From: Paenibacillus sp. RC334
GTDB lineage: Bacteria; Bacillota; Bacilli; Paenibacillales; Paenibacillaceae
Length of the DNA: 64,000 nt
NCBI RefSeq assembly: GCF_030034735.1
Contig: NZ_CP125370.1
Location: 3,286,001-3,350,000, forward strand
Reading direction: 5' to 3'
Position numbers and translations under genes: made by a program. The notes beneath the pieces were generated by a model. The model searched no databases. It was not told where the DNA came from and saw only the letters and a list, made by a program, of their open reading frames with translations. Positions 47,477 to 56,861 of the stretch are shown in pieces. How positions within the stretch are numbered: the first letter of the stretch is position 1; the number at the start of each line of letters is the position of its first letter.

Positions 47477-47517
47477 AAAAAGCTCCCCCGAACGCGTCTT
47501 CGCCGGTGAGAGCTTGG
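47477..47517 (-). terminator. Terminator after fur
   Basis: Minus strand AAGCTCtCaCCG pairs with CGGgGgGAGCTT and is followed by TTTTTT. Confidence 0.72.
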
Positions 47518-47529
47518 GTTGTCAGCTTA

Positions 47530-48027
47530 TTAATCCTGAGATTTGTTTTTCTTGGTTTTACCCAAAAATTTCTGGGCGGTCGTATCGTTCTTCGCCTTGC
47601 AACGATAACAAATACCGTGAAAGTCCAAACGGTGGTCCACTACGGTAAAGTTATATTCCCGTTCCAGACGCTCTTCCAGCGGTCCAAGCCAGTCCTCCAG
47701 TATTTCATCCACACTGCCGCACTGCACACATATCAAATGGTGGTGGTGATGCTTGGTCGTATCGCCGCGCAGGTCATAACGCGCAACGCCATCACCAAAA
47801 TTGATTTTCTCCACGACGTGCAGTTCACTTAGCAGTTCTAGGGTACGGTATACGGTTGCCAGACCAATTTCGGGAGCTTTCTCTTTAACGAGCATAAATA
47901 CATCTTCCGCACTCAGATGATCATCTTCGTTCTCAAGTAAAACTCTGACGGTGGCTTCCCGCTGAGGCGTTAGTTTGTAGCCCTGGGATTGCAGCTGCTG
48001 CTTAATTTTTTCGATCCGTGCTTCCAT
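47530..48027 (-). CDS. fur: Ferric uptake regulator Fur family
   Basis: Metal-dependent repressor of 165 residues from ATG 48027, behind GGGGGAGGGAG. The winged helix (GYKLTPQREATVRVLLEN, GLATVYRTLELLSELHVV) precedes the dimerisation domain with KHHHHHLICVQCG and FHGICYRC, the zinc-binding CxxC pairs. Next to spoIIM, it matches the B. subtilis fur (not perR or zur) position. Confidence 0.93.
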   Translation of the reverse strand: MEARIEKIKQQLQSQGYKLTPQREATVRVLLENEDDHLSAEDVFMLVKEKAPEIGLATVYRTLELLSELHVVEKINFGDGVARYDLRGDTTKHHHHHLICVQCGSVDEILEDWLGPLEERLEREYNFTVVDHRLDFHGICYRCKAKNDTTAQKFLGKTKKNKSQD

Positions 48028-48129
48028 GTGTCTCCCTCCCCCTGCAAAAGCTACTGCCCACTGCACTTTTTTTCACTCCTATTATTATAGGGGGTCTATA
48101 CAAATAAAGTCAAACATTTTGAAACGGAG

Positions 48130-48777
48130 TCAAGGAGACACGGAAGCAGTCAGCATAGGAGTAACCCACTGCATCATAACCGGGGTAATCCAAGTTTCAA
48201 AGGACGCGCTTCCAACGAGGAGCAACATCATTGCCGCGGTCAGCCCTGCGTAGGACAGCAACGGACGCAGCATTCCGTCAGATGGCCGTGTAGCGAGTAT
48301 TTTAGTTTTGATCATATGAATGGAAAAGGTCATCGCAGCCACACTGCACACGAGCAGTACCGGAATGACGATTAAATTGTGGGGAGCCACGGAGACGAGG
48401 GAAAATAACAGCCCCTTCCACGAATATTGTCCTACCATATACCCTACCGAAAATCCGATCAACACACCCTTGAGGAAATTCAGTACGAGAATGCCAGGAA
48501 GACCGATGACCGAAAGACCACATACCCAGATTAAACCGACCCATTTTAGATGTAGAGACACACTATCCCAAAAGGTTGAGGTCGCTTGCGAACCAGCAAA
48601 GCCCTGCTCATTTTGATTAACCGTCACAAAAAAATCCTTCAGATAACGCGACAAATCCTGAAGCTGCTCCAGCGAGAGAGCGTTCACCATCAGTGCACCA
48701 AAGACGACTCCCACCAGAAACAGCACGCCAAAAAAACATAATACGGCGTTTGGTCCTTTAACGTATGACGAAACCAT
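48130..48777 (-). CDS. spoIIM: Stage II sporulation protein M
   Basis: Membrane subunit of the SpoIIDMP peptidoglycan-hydrolysing complex that drives engulfment. It has 215 residues with about five membrane segments. The conserved stretches LEQLQDLSRYLKDFF, FLKGVLIGFSVGYMVGQ and SVAPHNLIVIPVLL are visible. A gap of about 210 bases upstream holds no gene I can support. Confidence 0.94.
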   Translation of the reverse strand: MVSSYVKGPNAVLCFFGVLFLVGVVFGALMVNALSLEQLQDLSRYLKDFFVTVNQNEQGFAGSQATSTFWDSVSLHLKWVGLIWVCGLSVIGLPGILVLNFLKGVLIGFSVGYMVGQYSWKGLLFSLVSVAPHNLIVIPVLLVCSVAAMTFSIHMIKTKILATRPSDGMLRPLLSYAGLTAAMMLLLVGSASFETWITPVMMQWVTPMLTASVSP

Positions 48778-48987
48778 TGCATCGGCGTCCTGCCCCTTTC
48801 ATCTGCTTGTTTGTCCAAAAAACAACCGTAATCCGACAGCTGATGGCTAGGGTTCGGGGCAGCTTGCGCTGCAAAAGAAGATTCACGAGTGATGTGCCAA
48901 GCCAACGGCATAGATATTTAATGGTTATGAACAAGCAGACGCCGATATGACTTTAATAGGACATGACTTTATGGGGACAAGACTTTA

Positions 48988-50184
48988 CTAGGACTTGGCT
49001 ATTTTGCCGTAGGTTCCGCCACCACCGGATACGAGGGAAAGTCGTCCTTCCCGGGAAAGGACAATTTGCTCTGCCAACACTTCTCCGACAACCGCCGCCA
49101 ATTGTTCCTGTGTAACCTCATGTAAAATATTCATTTCTGTTCCGAACGCATTCAGCAGATGGTTCAGCTTGGCTTTGCCCAGACCGGGGATAAACTCCAG
49201 CGGAATCTGGTAAATGTACGGTGGACGATGCGATGGAATCACGGGCTGCTCACGGTCAGCAATACTCCATATCCGATCCAGTACGCCCCGCACCAGCTTG
49301 GTATGACCACAGGCAGGGCAGCGTTCGTCCGCCATCTCTTGCTCATCCATAATCGTACCGCAGCTTTGACAGTAGGAACGATGGTACTTGCCCAGCTTCG
49401 GATTTAATCCGTAATTGGCAGACACCCGTCGTCCTTCCCGGCGCTCCAAAGCCATTCTGAATTCATCAAAGCTCGGCTTTGCCATGGATAATTTGTTGTA
49501 CTCCCGTCCAATTTTGCCGAGCGAATGGGCATCCGAATTGGTCAGGAAGCTGAAACGGTCCAGCTCCGATATCAATCCGGCCATAGACGAATCCGCACTT
49601 AACCCCAGCTCCACCCCGCTAATGAGCTGCATATCCAGCAGTTCCTCCATACGGGCCGCAGAGCTGCCGTATATGCCCTTATGAGGGGTGAATACATGCG
49701 CTGGCACCATTATGCCTCCACGGCCGTAAATTTGCTGCTGTAGCTCGCGTGGCGGAGCATAGATACGCTGCGAGCTAAGATTGACATTTTTCATGTGCCG
49801 AGCCATCCATTGCGTAAAATCCTCCATCGCCTCCAAATTGGGAAAATAGGCCAGGATGTGTGCCTCGGGACGGCCTTCCGCCCGAATCTCCAACTCCGTT
49901 CCCAGCAGCACAACCGTATCCCGGTACGCGATACCGCCACCCCTGATTTCCGCCATTTCACCTGTTTGCAAATAAGCGTGGATATCCTCCTGCACGTTCG
50001 GGGCATGGCAGTCAATGATACCGATCAGTCCGATCCCCTTGCGACCAGATGCTTCCTTGGCAATGTTGGCAAAAGTCAGGTCCCGACTGCCGCTAATTTT
50101 GACCGGATCTCCCTTTTCCGTTCTGCCGATATGAATATGGAGATCAGCATAGTAGTCTGTAAGTTCCACCGTATTTCCATTCAT
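48988..50184 (-). CDS. EndoQ-like PHP-domain endonuclease (YqxK type)
   Basis: PHP-domain protein related to endonuclease Q, which cuts DNA at deaminated bases such as uracil or hypoxanthine. It has the PHP metal motif DLHIHIG at residues 11-17, VPAHVFTPHKGIYGS, and TNSDAHSLGKIGREYN. A zinc ribbon follows (CQSCGTIM...CPACG), and a helix-hairpin-helix segment at the end (IPLEFIPGLGKAKLNHLLNAFG). The ATG at 50184 has AGGGAG upstream. As sequenced, it continues in frame with nudF to form one 606-codon ORF; I think this is a frameshift effect and list the two genes separately. Confidence 0.82.
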   Translation of the reverse strand: MNGNTVELTDYYADLHIHIGRTEKGDPVKISGSRDLTFANIAKEASGRKGIGLIGIIDCHAPNVQEDIHAYLQTGEMAEIRGGGIAYRDTVVLLGTELEIRAEGRPEAHILAYFPNLEAMEDFTQWMARHMKNVNLSSQRIYAPPRELQQQIYGRGGIMVPAHVFTPHKGIYGSSAARMEELLDMQLISGVELGLSADSSMAGLISELDRFSFLTNSDAHSLGKIGREYNKLSMAKPSFDEFRMALERREGRRVSANYGLNPKLGKYHRSYCQSCGTIMDEQEMADERCPACGHTKLVRGVLDRIWSIADREQPVIPSHRPPYIYQIPLEFIPGLGKAKLNHLLNAFGTEMNILHEVTQEQLAAVVGEVLAEQIVLSREGRLSLVSGGGGTYGKIAKS

Positions 50185-50189
50185 ACCGC

Positions 50190-50808
50190 TTAGAAGCTCC
50201 CTGTGTGTTGGTGAAGCTGCCACGCATAGACGGGCCAGAATCGTTTTGGCGTCACTAATCCGACCTTCGCGAATGAGTGCCTGTGCTTCCTCCAGCGTCA
50301 CCTCAAACAGCTCCAGAAACTCATCCTCATCCGGTTCCATTTCTCCCAGTTCCAGTTCTTCAGCCACATACAGATGAATGATTTCATCCGCAAATCCGGG
50401 GGAAGTATAAAAGGAATGTAGCAGCTTCAGCGACTTGGCAGTATAGCCTGTCTCTTCTCTCAGCTCGCGTCCCGCCGCTTCCATTGGATCTTCGCCCTTT
50501 TCCAGCTTGCCTGCCGGGATTTCCACCTCACAGCGGCCCATCGCCTGTCTGTACTGATCCACGACCAGCATTTTCCCCTCATGCAGCGCCAACACGGCCA
50601 CCGCCCCCGGATGCTTCACGATTTCACGCTTACCCGTGGAGCCGTCGGGAAGCTCTACCGTATCCACCTGTAACGTAATCACTTTTCCTTCAAAAATGGG
50701 CTGCGTGGATACCGTTTTTTCCTCCAGCGCAGGATTGGAATAAGGCTTGCGGTCTGGGTTGTTCACCTGTTCGTTCACTGGATCTTTCTTATGATTGTTC
50801 ATCAGCAT
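50190..50808 (-). CDS. nudF: NUDIX hydrolase (ADP-ribose pyrophosphatase NudF)
   Basis: Cleaves ADP-ribose and related nucleotide sugars. The Nudix box GKLEKGEDPMEAAGRELREETGY (positions about 100-122) contains the metal-binding REEE-type residues (REL REE). It starts at ATG 50808 or two codons later, after AAGGAGG. As read the frame runs on into EndoQ. In the neighbouring frame the sequence WQLHQHTGSF ends in a stop at 50190-50192, close to the usual NudF end and length (about 205 residues). I therefore give this extent with a shift near 50221-50232. Confidence 0.82.
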
Positions 50809-50924
50809 GTTGCCTCCTTCGTCATCTATCTCTTCATTAGCTATCGCCAGCTTTAGTCTAACTTGTCCACTTCGGACATATGGTGGTATTATAACAAATT
50901 TCTCTGTTCAAAGGAGATTCGCCA

Positions 50925-51068
50925 ATGAAAAGCTACCGTACCGAAACCACTCTCCATATTGTCGGCAAAGCCTGGCAGATCCAAGCCCTACTGCGGCAAT
51001 GGCAAAAAGAACACGGCTCCGCTGCCACGATCGCCTCGCTCATGGTTCCAAAAAAGGTTCAGGTCTAA
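50925..51068 (+). CDS. mciZ: Mother-cell FtsZ inhibitor MciZ
   Basis: Small protein of 47 residues from ATG 50925, behind AAAGGAG. The stretch LHIVGKAWQIQALLRQW closely resembles the VGKAWEIRAKLKEY segment of B. subtilis MciZ, a 40-residue inhibitor that blocks Z-ring assembly in the sporulating mother cell. It lies divergent from nudF. Its last codons form the first arm of a terminator hairpin. Confidence 0.8.
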   Translation: MKSYRTETTLHIVGKAWQIQALLRQWQKEHGSAATIASLMVPKKVQV

Positions 51069-51110
51069 AGACAAGGGAACGCTATCCCTGTCTTTAGCCT
51101 GAACCTTATG
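51055..51110. terminator. Bidirectional terminator overlapping mciZ end
   Basis: AAGGTTCAGG-TCTAAAGACA-GGGA pairs with TCCC-TGTCTTTAG-CCTGAACCTT. The first arm contains the mciZ stop codon. It also lies at the end of the peptidase gene on the other strand. Confidence 0.8.
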
Positions 51111-51125
51111 TGTATCGCGCCAGTC

Positions 51126-52259
51126 TTACTTCGTCGCCTCTTGGATAAGAGCTAGGACCACTTCGGCAACCTTCACCAGATCATCTGCCTTGATTTTTTC
51201 CTGTGTTGTATGAATGTTCTGGTAGCCAACAGCCAAATTCACCGTTGGAATTCCCAGTCCATTGAATACATTGGCATCCGAGCCACCACCGGAATGGAAG
51301 GTCGGCGTTGCCAGTCCCAGCCCTTGTATAGCACGCTGCGCAACCTGCACAATTTCATCATGCTCTGTGAAGCTGAATGCCGGATAAATGACTTCGCTGC
51401 GGAATTCTCCTTGTGCACCAAATTCACGCGCGGTAGTTTCCAGTGCTTCACGCATATGCTGGATTTGATGATGAACCTTCTCCTGCACAATACTACGTGC
51501 CTCTGCCCGGATCAGCACAAAATCGCATACAACATTCGTTGCTCCGCCGCCCTCGAAGCTGCCGATGTTAGCAGTCGTTTCCTTATCAATCCGTCCCAGC
51601 TTCATGTTGGAAATGGCCTTGGAAGCTACTTGAATGGCACTGATGCCATCTTCGGGATTTACACCCGCATGAGCAGATTTTCCAGTAATTTTCATTTCAA
51701 TACGAGCCTGCGTTGGCGCAGCCACACAAATGGAGCCTACTTCACCATTGGAATCCAATGCATACCCAAAGTCCGCATCCAGCAATTCTGGTTTCATTGC
51801 CCGTGCGCCGAACAGACCGGACTCCTCACCTGCCGTAATCACAAACTGAATTTGTCCATGGGGAATTTTCTGCTCACGCACGACACGAATCGCCTCGAAC
51901 AAAGCGGCAATCCCTGCCTTATCGTCTGCCCCCAAAATGGTTGAACCGTCACTGCGAATCCAGCCATCCTCACCCAGCTGCGGCTTAATGCCTTTGCCTG
52001 GTGTAACGGTATCCATGTGGCAGGTAAAAAACAATTTAGGTGCTTGCTCCGCGCCTTCCGCTTTCCAGGTTACGATCAGATTACCCGAACCATGTCCGGT
52101 TCTTTCGCGGGAATCATCTTCTGTTACCTCCAGCCCAAGTGCATTGAATTTTTCTTTCAGAACACGCGATATTTCCTGCTCGTGCTTGGTTTCGCTATCC
52201 ACCTGTACGAGTTCCATAAATTCTTGTACGATTCGGTCTTTCACTACTTTTGCTGTCAT
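51126..52259 (-). CDS. M20-family tripeptidase T-like aminopeptidase
   Basis: Cytoplasmic zinc peptidase of 377 residues (PepT-like). Metal-binding motifs are FTCHMDTVTPG, ILGADDKAGIAALFEAI (bridging Asp), AGEESGLFGARAM (catalytic Glu pair) and a late FHSGGGSDANVFN. A dimerisation domain (KSAHAGVNPEDGISAIQVAS) lies between. The ATG at 52259 follows GAGAGGGAAG. It could instead be a PepV- or YqjE-type M20 enzyme; YqjE in B. subtilis also lies near bkd. Confidence 0.88.
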   Translation of the reverse strand: MTAKVVKDRIVQEFMELVQVDSETKHEQEISRVLKEKFNALGLEVTEDDSRERTGHGSGNLIVTWKAEGAEQAPKLFFTCHMDTVTPGKGIKPQLGEDGWIRSDGSTILGADDKAGIAALFEAIRVVREQKIPHGQIQFVITAGEESGLFGARAMKPELLDADFGYALDSNGEVGSICVAAPTQARIEMKITGKSAHAGVNPEDGISAIQVASKAISNMKLGRIDKETTANIGSFEGGGATNVVCDFVLIRAEARSIVQEKVHHQIQHMREALETTAREFGAQGEFRSEVIYPAFSFTEHDEIVQVAQRAIQGLGLATPTFHSGGGSDANVFNGLGIPTVNLAVGYQNIHTTQEKIKADDLVKVAEVVLALIQEATK

Positions 52260-52344
52260 TGAACTTCCCTCTCTTTCCCGTTTACGCTACAATACGGATA
52301 GATAGTCTTATATCTGACTTAAACCTATCCTAAAGGAGTTACAC

Positions 52345-52449
52345 ATGCCAAACAAAAAATGGGTTCGTTTTTTCGTCTACATTATGCTCGCCGCGATGAT
52401 TGGCTCTACGCTGTTCATGGTGATTGAGCCGTTGATTATGCCACTATAA
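52345..52449 (+). CDS. Prli42-like stressosome membrane anchor
   Basis: 34-residue protein from ATG 52345, behind TAAAGGAG. It has a basic N-terminus (MPNKKWVRFFVY) and one membrane helix (IMLAAMIGSTLFMVIEP). Size and pattern match Prli42, the miniprotein that tethers the stressosome to the membrane in Listeria. Family assignment is by pattern only. It is followed by a terminator shared with lipB. Confidence 0.7.
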   Translation: MPNKKWVRFFVYIMLAAMIGSTLFMVIEPLIMPL

Positions 52450-52526
52450 TGGATTGCGCCGCTCAAGATATTCTCCCATCCCAGTGCTCCATGGAGACTC
52501 TAGGCGGACAAGCTGTGGCGCAAGAA

Positions 52527-52572
52527 AACAGGCGGGCTTCCGTGTACATCACAGAATAGCCCGCCTTTGCTT
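52527..52572. terminator. Bidirectional terminator between prli42 and lipB
   Basis: GGCGGGCT pairs with AGCCCGCC around a 19-base loop. TTTGCTTT follows on the plus strand and TGTTTTCTTG on the minus strand. Confidence 0.8.
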
Positions 52573-53270
52573 TATAGGAGGGAATGACTTTGCCATTCCG
52601 CCGCAAATGAAAATTGCTCCTCAAAGTAAGGTACAATCTCCTTCGCAATCTGCTCCACTGAAAAAGTCTGCTGTGTGCAGTCCTCCAATGAAGTTACTCC
52701 ATATTCCTGAATTCCGCATGGAACGATACCCTGAAAGCCCTCATGCTGTATCCCTGATTTGATATTGAAGGCAAAACCATGACTGGTCACAAAGCCCCGA
52801 CGGTGCTTACATTTGTTGAATTTGACTCCTATGGCCGCGATTTTAAGATTCCCGACCCATACCCCTGTGTATTCAGGCTTGCGACTTCCTTCAATACCAT
52901 GGGAAGCCAGCAACCGAATGATCACCTCTTCCAGACTCCTGAGGTATCCGTGCAGGTCAAGCGCCTTCTGGTTGCCCAGCATAAGCAGGGGATATCCGAC
53001 CAGCTGCCCCGGCCCATGATATGTAATGTCTCCCCCACGGTCAATCTGAAAGACGCTGATTCCCTGAGCTTTCAACTGCTCCGGCGTGAGAAGCAGATGC
53101 TCAGGATGCCGCTGAGAGCCAATCGTGTAGGTCGGCGGGTGCTGGAGAAGCATAAGCGTTTCCCTCGCCTCCCCCGCATCCAGCTTCCCTACAATATCCT
53201 TCTGGACATCCCATGCATGGGCGTACTCCATCCTATTCGTATAGGTTACATCCAGCGGTCGTCTGTTCAC
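52572..53270 (-). CDS. lipB: Octanoyl-[acyl carrier protein]:protein transferase LipB
   Basis: Transfers octanoate to lipoyl domains, such as that of the E2 protein encoded next to it. The 232-residue protein has the conserved RGGDITYHGPGQLVGYP, the catalytic Lys in LKIAAIGVKF, HGFAFNI and the catalytic Cys in GIVPCGIQEYGVTSL. The start is GTG 53270. It follows the bkd operon on the same strand, which suits its role in lipoylating BkdB. Confidence 0.92.
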   Translation of the reverse strand: MNRRPLDVTYTNRMEYAHAWDVQKDIVGKLDAGEARETLMLLQHPPTYTIGSQRHPEHLLLTPEQLKAQGISVFQIDRGGDITYHGPGQLVGYPLLMLGNQKALDLHGYLRSLEEVIIRLLASHGIEGSRKPEYTGVWVGNLKIAAIGVKFNKCKHRRGFVTSHGFAFNIKSGIQHEGFQGIVPCGIQEYGVTSLEDCTQQTFSVEQIAKEIVPYFEEQFSFAAEWQSHSLL

Positions 53271-53315
53271 GGCCTGTCACTTCCTCTCCGTCCATTTACC
53301 CAACTGTTCGGATGA

Positions 53316-54713
53316 TTAGTACAGCTTCGTATCCAAGGTGTAGCCTTCCAGGTTTTCTTTGATCCGTTGCAGGAATCGTCCGCAGATCACACCATCCAAA
53401 ATGCGATGATCCAGCGACAGACACAGGTTAGCCATTGAGCGAACCGCGATCATATCATCAATCACCACTGGTCTTTTAACGATGGATTCAAAGGTCAGAA
53501 TCGCAGCCTGCGGATAGTTAATCACCGGATATGACAGTATTGAACCAAAGGAGCCAGTGTTGTTCACAGTGAACGTCCCACCCTGCATATCGTCCAGCTT
53601 GAGCGTACCTTCACGTGTTTTACGTGCCAAATCGTCAATTTCACGCGCCAGTCCGGCAATATTTTTCTGATCCGCTTTTTTAATAACAGGTGTAAGAACT
53701 GCGTCCTCTGTACCCACGGCCAGCGAAATGTTGATATCTCTTTTGACGATAATTTTGTCTACAGCCCATACCGAATTCATGATCGGATATTCCTTGATGG
53801 CATTCACGACTGCTTTCATGAGGAAGGCCAGGTACGTAATGTTAATGCCTTCTTTTTGCTTGAACTCATTTTTGATCTTGTTGCGGAGCATCACCAGATT
53901 GGTTACATCCACCTCAATCATCGTCCAGGCATGTGGAATTTCAGAGACACTTTGCCGCATATTGCGGGCAATCGCACTGCGAATCGGTGTAACGTCGATA
54001 AAATACTCCGATCTGTTATTGTTGCCACCCTCAACTTCGATCACGGGAGCTTTCGGAGCTTCCGTCAAATGAATGCCGCTGTTGCGCACCGGAATTGCAG
54101 GGTCCATATTTTGAATCGGTGTACTTTGCTGAACAGCAGACTGCTGTCTTCCGGCAAAAGGAGAGCCTTGCGCTGGTGTCGTTGCAGTTGGCTGTTCGGA
54201 TACCCCTGCCTGAGCGGAACCACCCTGTTGTACATAATTCAGCACATCTTTGCGAGTAATTCGTCCACCCATGCCTGTGCCTGTCACCTGATTCAGGTCT
54301 ATGCTGTGCTGAGCAGCCAGCGTTTGCACCGCTGGAGAAAAACGTCCCCGCATGGATTGATCTGAGGCAGCACCCTGTTGGGATTGTACTTGTTCTTGTG
54401 CGTTGCCTTGAGGTGGTGGCGCAACGGGAGTCGCTCCAGTTGATACAACAGGTGCAGCCGACTTCGTCTGAATACGGCAAATCAATTCTCCAACGGCTAC
54501 CGTCTGACCCTCCTCTGCCAACAGATCACCCATAATTCCGTCCAATGTCGATGGAATTTCCGCGTTCACTTTATCTGTAATGACCTCGCAAATCGGTTCG
54601 AATTGCTCCACCGTTTCGCCAGGTTGTTTCAGCCATTTTGCAATTGTCGCCGATACAAGCGATTCTGCCAATTGGGGCATGGTCACGTCGGTCCATTGTT
54701 TTTGGTCTGACAT
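53316..54713 (-). CDS. bkdB: Branched-chain 2-oxoacid dehydrogenase E2 (dihydrolipoyl acyltransferase)
   Basis: E2 core of the complex that makes branched-chain acyl-CoA, the primer for branched fatty acids. The 465-residue protein has a lipoyl domain with the modified Lys in ITDKVNAEIPS, a linker rich in Gln, Ser and Ala, a subunit-binding domain (FSPAVQTLAAQHSIDLNQV), and the catalytic domain ending HRILDGVICGRFL with the HxxxDG motif. It is the last gene of lpdV-bkdAA-bkdAB-bkdB. Confidence 0.93.
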   Translation of the reverse strand: MSDQKQWTDVTMPQLAESLVSATIAKWLKQPGETVEQFEPICEVITDKVNAEIPSTLDGIMGDLLAEEGQTVAVGELICRIQTKSAAPVVSTGATPVAPPPQGNAQEQVQSQQGAASDQSMRGRFSPAVQTLAAQHSIDLNQVTGTGMGGRITRKDVLNYVQQGGSAQAGVSEQPTATTPAQGSPFAGRQQSAVQQSTPIQNMDPAIPVRNSGIHLTEAPKAPVIEVEGGNNNRSEYFIDVTPIRSAIARNMRQSVSEIPHAWTMIEVDVTNLVMLRNKIKNEFKQKEGINITYLAFLMKAVVNAIKEYPIMNSVWAVDKIIVKRDINISLAVGTEDAVLTPVIKKADQKNIAGLAREIDDLARKTREGTLKLDDMQGGTFTVNNTGSFGSILSYPVINYPQAAILTFESIVKRPVVIDDMIAVRSMANLCLSLDHRILDGVICGRFLQRIKENLEGYTLDTKLY

Positions 54714-54801
54714 TTTTTCAACTCCTTAACATCATAGGAGAGCGCGTTTTACCGCAACCCCCGCTACACTTTTGGAATGCTTTCGTCCAATCCGCTCTAT
54801 A

Positions 54802-55788
54802 TTAATACATTGCAAGACGGCGCATCGCTTCCTTAACCTTATCTTTGTTCAACATATAAAACTTCTCCATCGGCGGGCTGATCGGCATTGCAGGCACGTC
54901 TGGAGCGCACAAGCGCTCAATCGGCGCATCCAGCTCGAACAGACATTCCTCATTAATAATAGCGGATACCTCGGCACCGATGCCGCCCGTTTTGTTGTCT
55001 TCATGCACGATGAGTACCTTGCCTGTATGCTTTGCAGCTTCAATAATGGCCTGACGGTCTAAGGGCTGGAGTGTGCGCAAATCCACAACATGTGCGGTAA
55101 TACCCTCTTCCTTCTCCAGCTCCTCAGCAGCCTGCATAACAAAATGTAGCGGTTGGCTGTACCCGATGACCGTAATATCGTCACCTTCACGCAGCAAATT
55201 GGCTTTACCAATCGGAACGATGTAATCATCATCAGGTACTTCACCCTTGATGAGCTTGTAGGATTTTTTGTTTTCAAAAAACAACACTGGATCAGGGTCA
55301 CGAATGGCTGCCTTCAGCAATCCTTTGGCGTCATAAGGTGTAAAAGGCGCTACAATTTTCAGACCCGGTGTGCCAAAAAAGATAGATTCCGGACACTGTG
55401 AGTGATATAAGCCGCCAAAGATCCCCCCACCGATGGGCGCACGGATTACAATAGGGCAACTCCAATCGTTGTTAGAGCGATAGCGAATTTTAGCTGCTTC
55501 ACTAATAATCTGATTGGTTGCCGGAAGCATGAAGTCCGAGTATTGCATTTCGGCAATTGGCTTCATTCCGTACATGGCCGCACCAATCGCAACTCCGGCA
55601 ATAGCCGACTCTGCCAATGGCGTATCCAAGACACGCTGCTCACCGAATTGATCCATAAGACCCTTGGTGGTCGTAAAGACACCACCCTTAACACCAACAT
55701 CCTCACCTAACACAAAAACCGTTTCATCCTTCTCCATTTCTTCCTTCATGGCAAGACGAATCGCATCAATATATTCCATAACCGCCAT
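54802..55788 (-). CDS. bkdAB: Branched-chain 2-oxoacid dehydrogenase E1 beta
   Basis: Beta chain of the TPP-dependent decarboxylase. It has the typical start YIDAIRLAMKEEMEKDETVFVLGEDVG, then GVFTTTKGL, ESAIAGVAIGAAMYG and the C-terminal domain LRTLQPLDRQAI. It has 328 residues. It begins two bases after bkdAA. A pyruvate dehydrogenase identity is less likely because the operon has the bkd layout with lpdV first. Confidence 0.92.
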   Translation of the reverse strand: MAVMEYIDAIRLAMKEEMEKDETVFVLGEDVGVKGGVFTTTKGLMDQFGEQRVLDTPLAESAIAGVAIGAAMYGMKPIAEMQYSDFMLPATNQIISEAAKIRYRSNNDWSCPIVIRAPIGGGIFGGLYHSQCPESIFFGTPGLKIVAPFTPYDAKGLLKAAIRDPDPVLFFENKKSYKLIKGEVPDDDYIVPIGKANLLREGDDITVIGYSQPLHFVMQAAEELEKEEGITAHVVDLRTLQPLDRQAIIEAAKHTGKVLIVHEDNKTGGIGAEVSAIINEECLFELDAPIERLCAPDVPAMPISPPMEKFYMLNKDKVKEAMRRLAMY

Positions 55789-55790
55789 AA

Positions 55791-56819
55791 TTACCGGCCC
55801 TCCCCATCGCTGTCAGCATAAACATGCAGTAGCGTATCTTCGGGCTTCGGAAAAGGCGCATTATCCGCATATTCAATCGCTTCCTTGACCTCGAGCAGCA
55901 GCTCAGCAGACAAATCCGCGTCCTTGGCCTCATCCCAAATGCCGCATTCCAGCAAATAATTTTTCATACGGGCAACGCCGTCCTTGGCCCAGTTCTCATC
56001 CACTTCCTCTTTGGTCCGGTAAGCCAGATCATTATCCGAGGTAGAGTGAGGAGACAGGCGGTACATCATCGCTTCAATAAGCGTTGGCCCCTCGCCACGA
56101 ATAGCACGTTCACGCGCTTCCTTGACGGCTGCATACACTGCCAGCGCATCGTTACCATCGACCCGAATCCCAGGGAATCCGTATCCCAAAGCACGGTCGC
56201 TCACCTTGCCTGCCATTTGCTTATGAACCGGAACTGATATCGCATATTGATTGTTTTCACACATAATGATAACTGGCAGCTTCTGCACACCTGCAAAGTT
56301 ACAGCCTTCGTGAAAATCCCCCTGGTTGCTGGAGCCTTCACCAAATGTAACGAACGATACAAAATCCTTCTTCTGCATCTTGGCAGCCAGCGCTACACCC
56401 ACTGCGTGTGGAACCTGCGTCGTCACCGGACTGGAGCCTGTCACAATACGCAGCCGTTTACTGCCGAAATGACCGGGCATCTGCCGGCCACCGCTGTTGG
56501 GATCATCCGCCTTGGCAAATTGCGACAGCATCAGTTCGCGTGGCGTCATACCAACCGCAAGTACGAATCCGTAATCCCGGTAATAGGGAAGAAAATAGTC
56601 CTTCTCCCGGTCCAGTGCAAAAGCCGCACCTACTTGTGCCGCCTCCTGCCCAATGCCGGAAACGTGAAAATTAATTTTCCCTGCCCGTTGCAGGAGCATG
56701 TTGCGCTCGTCAAATCTTCTTGCGAGCAGCATATATCTGTACATGTCAATAACTTGTCCGTGAGTCAGTCCCAGCTGTTCATGTCTGAAGCCAGCGTCTA
56801 CAGCGCCTTTTGAACTCAT
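55791..56819 (-). CDS. bkdAA: Branched-chain 2-oxoacid dehydrogenase E1 alpha
   Basis: Alpha chain, 342 residues. The TPP and magnesium site is FGEGSSNQGDFHEGCNFAGV followed by CENNQYAIS. The phosphorylation-loop-like YRLSPHSTSDND is present. Translated from ATG 56819 behind GGAGGTG. An inverted repeat lies in the 140-base gap upstream of it, after lpdV. Confidence 0.93.
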   Translation of the reverse strand: MSSKGAVDAGFRHEQLGLTHGQVIDMYRYMLLARRFDERNMLLQRAGKINFHVSGIGQEAAQVGAAFALDREKDYFLPYYRDYGFVLAVGMTPRELMLSQFAKADDPNSGGRQMPGHFGSKRLRIVTGSSPVTTQVPHAVGVALAAKMQKKDFVSFVTFGEGSSNQGDFHEGCNFAGVQKLPVIIMCENNQYAISVPVHKQMAGKVSDRALGYGFPGIRVDGNDALAVYAAVKEARERAIRGEGPTLIEAMMYRLSPHSTSDNDLAYRTKEEVDENWAKDGVARMKNYLLECGIWDEAKDADLSAELLLEVKEAIEYADNAPFPKPEDTLLHVYADSDGEGR

Positions 56820-56861
56820 TGAGGCACCTCCTTAAGTGTCAAACATCCTACTACCAGCACC

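Noticed and set aside
52572..53270. Longer-than-usual segment in LipB around the basic NKCKHRRG stretch as an insertion
   Set aside because: Catalytic Lys and Cys are correctly placed on both sides and the frame is intact; probably a lineage feature.
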